64,000 nucleotides of DNA. Source: Gordionus sp. m RMFG-2023 (Eukaryota; Nematomorpha; Gordioida; Chordodea; Parachordodidae). Location: positions 84,111,561-84,175,560 of the forward strand of contig NC_088775.1 in NCBI RefSeq assembly GCF_954871325.1, read 5' to 3'. Of this stretch, positions 60,481 to 64,000 are shown in pieces. The position numbers and the translations under genes are program-made. A model generated the notes under the pieces. The model did no database searches. It had not been told where the DNA came from and saw nothing but the letters and a program-made list of their open reading frames with translations. Each line of letters starts with the position of its first letter. Position 1 is the first letter of the stretch.

Positions 60481-61060
60481 ATATATTATAATTGTTATAT
60501 TTATTATTCAATTACAATAAATTTCTACCATATTTAATTTATTTTTATATTAGTTAATTTTGCATCGGTTATATTATATTATTATTCAATTACAATAAAT
60601 TTATAACATATATTAGTTAATTTTGCATCGGTTAGAAATTTCCTTCAGAAATTTAAATAGAAAAAAAGGTCGATCCTGGATTTCGATCCTCATTTTTTGA
60701 AAAGTTCGTGATCGGGATTCGATCGTTTTAAAAAGATCGGTAACCGAACCTAAACCTCTAAAAAATTTCTAGCCGAACCTGAACCGAACCGCTAAAATGC
60801 CTCTGAACCAGTTCGAGTCTCATAATTTTATGCTTATAAAATAATGTGTAAGTTATTACTAGTAGTATATTGCAAAAATTTTAATTATATTCAAATTGTT
60901 TTAAAAATTATTATCAATCAAACGTCAGTCATAATTTTTATAAACTTTAGTATATTGCCATTTTACAACATTTTTTAAATATTTTAAGCTTATAAATTAT
61001 AATGCCTAGAAAAAAATTAAATCTAATATATAAATTATTTACATATAGTATTATAAATGA

Positions 61061-61228
61061 CACATCAAATGTGATATCATACTGGCAATGCCAGCTACCC
61101 AAGTTAGTGTAGAAAGATGTTTTTCAACAATTAAATTTATATTATCTCCTTATAGATGTAATTTGAGTGATACGAATTTTGAAAATATATTAATTGTGCG
61201 GCTTAATAAAAAAATTTGTTCATATTAA
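61061..61228 (+). pseudogene. hAT transposase C-terminal block of the outer element
   Basis: Open stretch reading LAMPATQVSVERCFSTIKFI, then NLSDTNFENILIVRLNKK with a stop at 61,226. This is the hAT dimerisation region. The rest of the transposase is absent from the outer element. Confidence 0.85.
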
Positions 61229-62078
61229 AATTATTCATTGATATATTTATTTGTTATATTTATAAATTCAATATTATTTTATAATGTGCAATTAATAAAA
61301 ATGATGGTTTTTACTTTAATTATGAAATAAAATTTTTTTTTATCTTATACATAATCCTAAAGTAGGTTTGAATATAAAGTGTTCAAACCGGTTTTTAGAG
61401 GTTCGAACCGAACCGATATTTTTATTTTTTGCGAACCGAACCTGAACCTTGAACTGTTATTTTTATCCGAACCTGAACAGAACCGATATTCGTTTCGGTT
61501 TGGATCCCTGGAAAAAATTGATGACAAATTCTGGGACATCCCAATAAACTTCAAGAAAATAGTTAAAGAAACAAATAAGGATGAAGAATTAATGGAAATA
61601 ATTTATAATATTAGGAATAACAACCCGATGAAAATTAATGGAAAAATTTATAATATTAGGAATAACAACCCGATAAAAAATAAAACATATAAAAATATAG
61701 AGATGGAATTAAGCTTGATGAAGGATTGTCTTTTTAAGGAAAACAGAATAATAATATCGATGAACATGAGAAAGGAGATCTTACGTGAATTACACAAGAG
61801 ACATCTAGGAGCAGGCAAAACAAAATTGTTAGCAATAGATTACTTGTGGTGACCTGGTATAAATACAGAGGTAGATCAAGAGGTGAAAAATTATGATTCA
61901 TGCAATAAATACACAGATAACCCACATAACATACAAAATCCATGGGAGAAAGCAACTAAGATTTTTGAACGAGTACACATAGATTTTGCACAATTTGGAA
62001 ATAACAATTTTATGGTATTTTTTGACAGCAAATTTCCAATAATAACATGGATTAAGAACTTAACGACTGAATTTACGA

Positions 62079-62220
62079 TAAAAGAATTTCGACAAGTTCG
62101 TTCTTATATTTTATAAAAAGTAAAAGAAAATTTACAAAAAGGTCATTTAATTTATTTTTCAAAAAGTAAAAGAAAGAAAAATATAAAATTTTTTATATTC
62201 AAAAAATTATCTAATTAACA
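62079..62220. repeat. Right inverted repeat of the gypsy-bearing fossil
   Basis: Partner of 51,345-51,491; ends taattaaca. Confidence 0.88.
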
Positions 62221-63088
62221 GCATCCTTACCGAAATAACTCTTGGCTTCAAAATATTTGCATAATTATTTCTTCTAAAGATTTTTAGTATATTTTTTATA
62301 TTTTGGTAAGTCCTACATGTTTTTCTTTATTAGTAAATTCCATAAAACATTGTCTAAAACCGTAATACAACGTTATATTAGTTTCATGATATTTTGTCAA
62401 TGGAGGTTGCTAAAAATTAATTGTTCAGAATTTGCAAATTTAAATTAAAAAGGTATGATACATTAATATAAAACCCGGCCGAGGTCCGGGCAAAATAGAG
62501 GGTATGGTGGGCAAAGCCCCCATAATTTTTTTTAGTTGAGTCCCATAAAATTATAAAGGCTAGTGACGCCCCTGCCAAATATAAGTGAAACTTGTGTGCC
62601 TAATATAGATAATACCCTTTTATGATACAGATGTGAATAGATTACTCCTGTGAACTGTTTGCAATCATGAGTGGAATACAATGACCAAATGATTTTCGCC
62701 AACATCACCGAGATCATTATAATAAATCATTTAATAATAGTGTTTTAAAGATCGTATGAATATATTTAATAGAAAAAACAATTGTCATGTGAAATAAACT
62801 TGTAAATCGTAATTTTAACTGAAATAAAAAGAGCTGTAATGCTGAAATTTTTATTATCATTTTGGTGAAATAAAAATTTTAAATTGCCATATAATCTGAA
62901 TAAAAATATATATAATAAATAATAAATGTGTAGCAATTTGGAATTTATAATTAAAAAAAATTGATAATATTTAGAGGCCTCTAAATTCAATGACAAATTT
63001 ATACATGAATATTGATGATATTATAATTCAGCCGACTCGAACTTATAAAATCTTAATGATTGAAATGTGGAATGGACAGTATCGATAC
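62221..63088. other. Non-coding spacer with MITE fragment
   Basis: A partial hAT-type MITE at about 62,470-62,574 ends ctagtgacgcccctg and has a G+C-rich inner part (cccggccgaggtccggg); its other end is missing. No gene is supported in the rest. Confidence 0.5.
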
Positions 63089-63600
63089 TAGAGGTCTGCA
63101 TTGGGCGGATTTTTAAAAAATTAACTCGCCCGTCCAGCCCGCTTATAGTTTTTAAAAATATATACCCGCCCGCCCCGCCCATTTGTCTAAAATATTTTTA
63201 CCCGCTCGCCCGCCCGCCCGCCCATTAGTCTAAAATCTTTTACCCGCTCGCCCATTATTTATAAAAATTTTTAACATAAGCCCGCTTATAAAATTTAATT
63301 ATGGCCATTCTTTCAATTTTTTAAGCATAAAAAAAATATTCAATTTAAATTATGCACAATTTATTTAATCAAATAGAATATTTATGAAAAATATAAATAT
63401 ATAATTGATATTTTATGTAATTATAATGCAAAAATAATATGAAGATATTTTCTGGATTCAAACATGTTTTTCTTTGTTCTAAAAATCTTCCAGCAAAGCT
63501 AAATCCTGGTTCAGAAGAAGCACTAGTTGAAGGAATTGCCAATATTTTTCTTGCTAATCTTGATAGCTTTGTCAAATCTCTTTCTTGTCGTTAAGTATAT
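63089..63600 (-). mobile_element. Truncated hAT copy, reversed, related to 5,514-6,660
   Basis: Begins tagaggtctgca with CCCGCCCGCC arms. On the minus strand at 63,575-63,440 it codes the dimerisation block LARKILAIPSTSASSEPGFS followed by AGRFLEQRKTCLNPEN. The far terminus is missing: sequence after about 63,600 does not match the family end. Confidence 0.75.
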
Positions 63601-63739
63601 CTTCTTCCTCACTCAGGTGAGATCCGGATGTCCCGTATGAAATATATGTAAAACTCTTTTTTGAAGTGAGTACGGAATGATTAATCTGTCATTCCAAAAT
63701 AAGGTACCGTGCTATTTTTGTGATCGTTTTTGCTATTCG

Positions 63740-64000
63740 GAAGAGTAACAGAACAAAATACTATACAGTTTTATAAACCAAACCACAACTTAATATTAGA
63801 AACAGATGCATCTAACAAAGGATTTGGAGATGTACTCATGCAAAAATATGATAATGGTAACGAATTTCCAATAGCTTACAGTTACACCTCAAGAACTTTA
63901 CAAGACGCTGAAAAGAATTATTATACAATAGACAAAAAAGCAAAAGCAATAATATACGGCGTAGAAAAATTTCATAACTATTTGTATGGGCGAAAATTTA
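63740..64000 (+). mobile_element. Ty3/gypsy fossil running off the window end
   Basis: RNase H region of pol (about 63,780 onward), a different lineage from the element at 20,588. Left boundary uncertain, no LTR seen, continues beyond 64,000. Broken or intact state cannot be judged from this piece. Confidence 0.75.

Larger units (their letters stand above)
52045..60748 (+). mobile_element. Inner hAT element with transposase gene
   Basis: Starts cagagttgttaaaagatcg, the same end as the element at 9,344. The eight bases cctaaacc occur directly before it (52,037-52,044) and at 60,749-60,756, consistent with a target duplication; the right terminal repeat itself is degraded. Subterminal GATC-rich repeats lie at both ends. 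It contains a 4.5-kb foreign insert (about 52,400-56,940) upstream of the transposase start codon. Confidence 0.75.
51973..61510 (+). mobile_element. Outer hAT element inserted in the gypsy fossil
   Basis: Ends cagggatccaaaccgaacc and its complement ggtttggatccctg. Flanks taaaaaat (51,965-51,972) and gaaaaaat (61,511-61,518) match at 7 of 8. Subterminal GAACCTGAACC-type repeats lie at both ends. Without its own insertion (52,045-60,748) it is only about 830 bases and keeps just the C-terminal transposase block. Confidence 0.85.
51345..62220 (+). mobile_element. Gypsy-type fossil bounded by long inverted repeats, with nested insertions
   Basis: Outer ends are inverted copies of about 145 bases (51,345-51,491 and 62,079-62,220), starting tgttaattag and ending ctaattaaca, so TG...CA. 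Flanks gcata and gcatc are a possible 5-base target duplication. Inside are an RNase H region of Ty3/gypsy type (about 51,650-51,960) and, beyond the hAT insertion, an integrase zinc-binding region and part of the core (about 61,515-62,090). It is broken, with no capsid, protease or reverse transcriptase visible. LTR elements normally have direct, not inverted, long ends. Confidence 0.72.

Noticed and set aside
51345-62220. Polinton/Maverick, because of long inverted ends plus an integrase
   Set aside because: The coding traces are gypsy-type RNase H and integrase; no DNA polymerase B, ATPase or capsid-type gene is seen, and ends and flanks do not fit.

Overview
The window is a strongly A+T-rich piece of a eukaryotic nuclear genome. 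Host genes have GT-AG introns, several only 35-65 bases long. Identifiable host products are a seven-transmembrane receptor (two copies), a glucosidase II beta-like ER protein, a TBL2-like WD40 protein and a possible Mediator subunit 4 fragment. This set points to an animal or a close unicellular relative; no species can be named from the sequence. Most of the window is transposon debris: many hAT elements and hAT MITEs, Ty3/gypsy LTR-retrotransposon fossils, and a Helitron fragment.

Bases 1 to about 39,890 are a direct tandem duplication of a block of roughly 20 kb. Unit 1 runs from before the window to about 17,628. Unit 2 runs from about 17,630 to 39,890. Each unit carries, in the same order and orientation, an old gypsy fossil, the receptor (minus strand), a hAT element, candidate exons of a minus-strand gene (possibly MED4), and a glucosidase II beta-like gene (plus strand) followed by another hAT. 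Later insertions differ between units. A 2.7-kb hAT with an 8-base target duplication sits only in unit 1. A 5.8-kb gypsy element with LTRs and a 0.4-kb MITE sit only in unit 2. Both receptor copies stay open for 467 codons. The glucosidase II beta gene is intact only in unit 2 (37,659-38,855); the unit 1 copy is a pseudogene.

Bases 41,925-51,050 hold a complete 11-exon TBL2-like gene on the minus strand. Its exons join in frame to a 498-residue protein. Its introns contain at least five hAT-type MITEs and one long-TIR MITE.

Bases 51,345-62,220 are a nest of insertions. A gypsy fossil bounded by inverted repeats of about 145 bases is interrupted by a hAT (51,973-61,510). That hAT is interrupted by a second hAT (52,045-60,748) carrying most of a spliced transposase gene. 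The second hAT holds a 4.5-kb insert with tandem arrays and a Helitron Rep-domain fragment, and the insert is itself interrupted by a MITE (56,354-56,776). The window ends with a truncated hAT copy and another gypsy fossil that runs past base 64,000.

The host genes are not an operon or pathway cluster. The glucosidase II beta-like and TBL2-like products would both act at the ER, but they are convergent neighbours separated by 3 kb of repeats, and nothing here suggests co-regulation.
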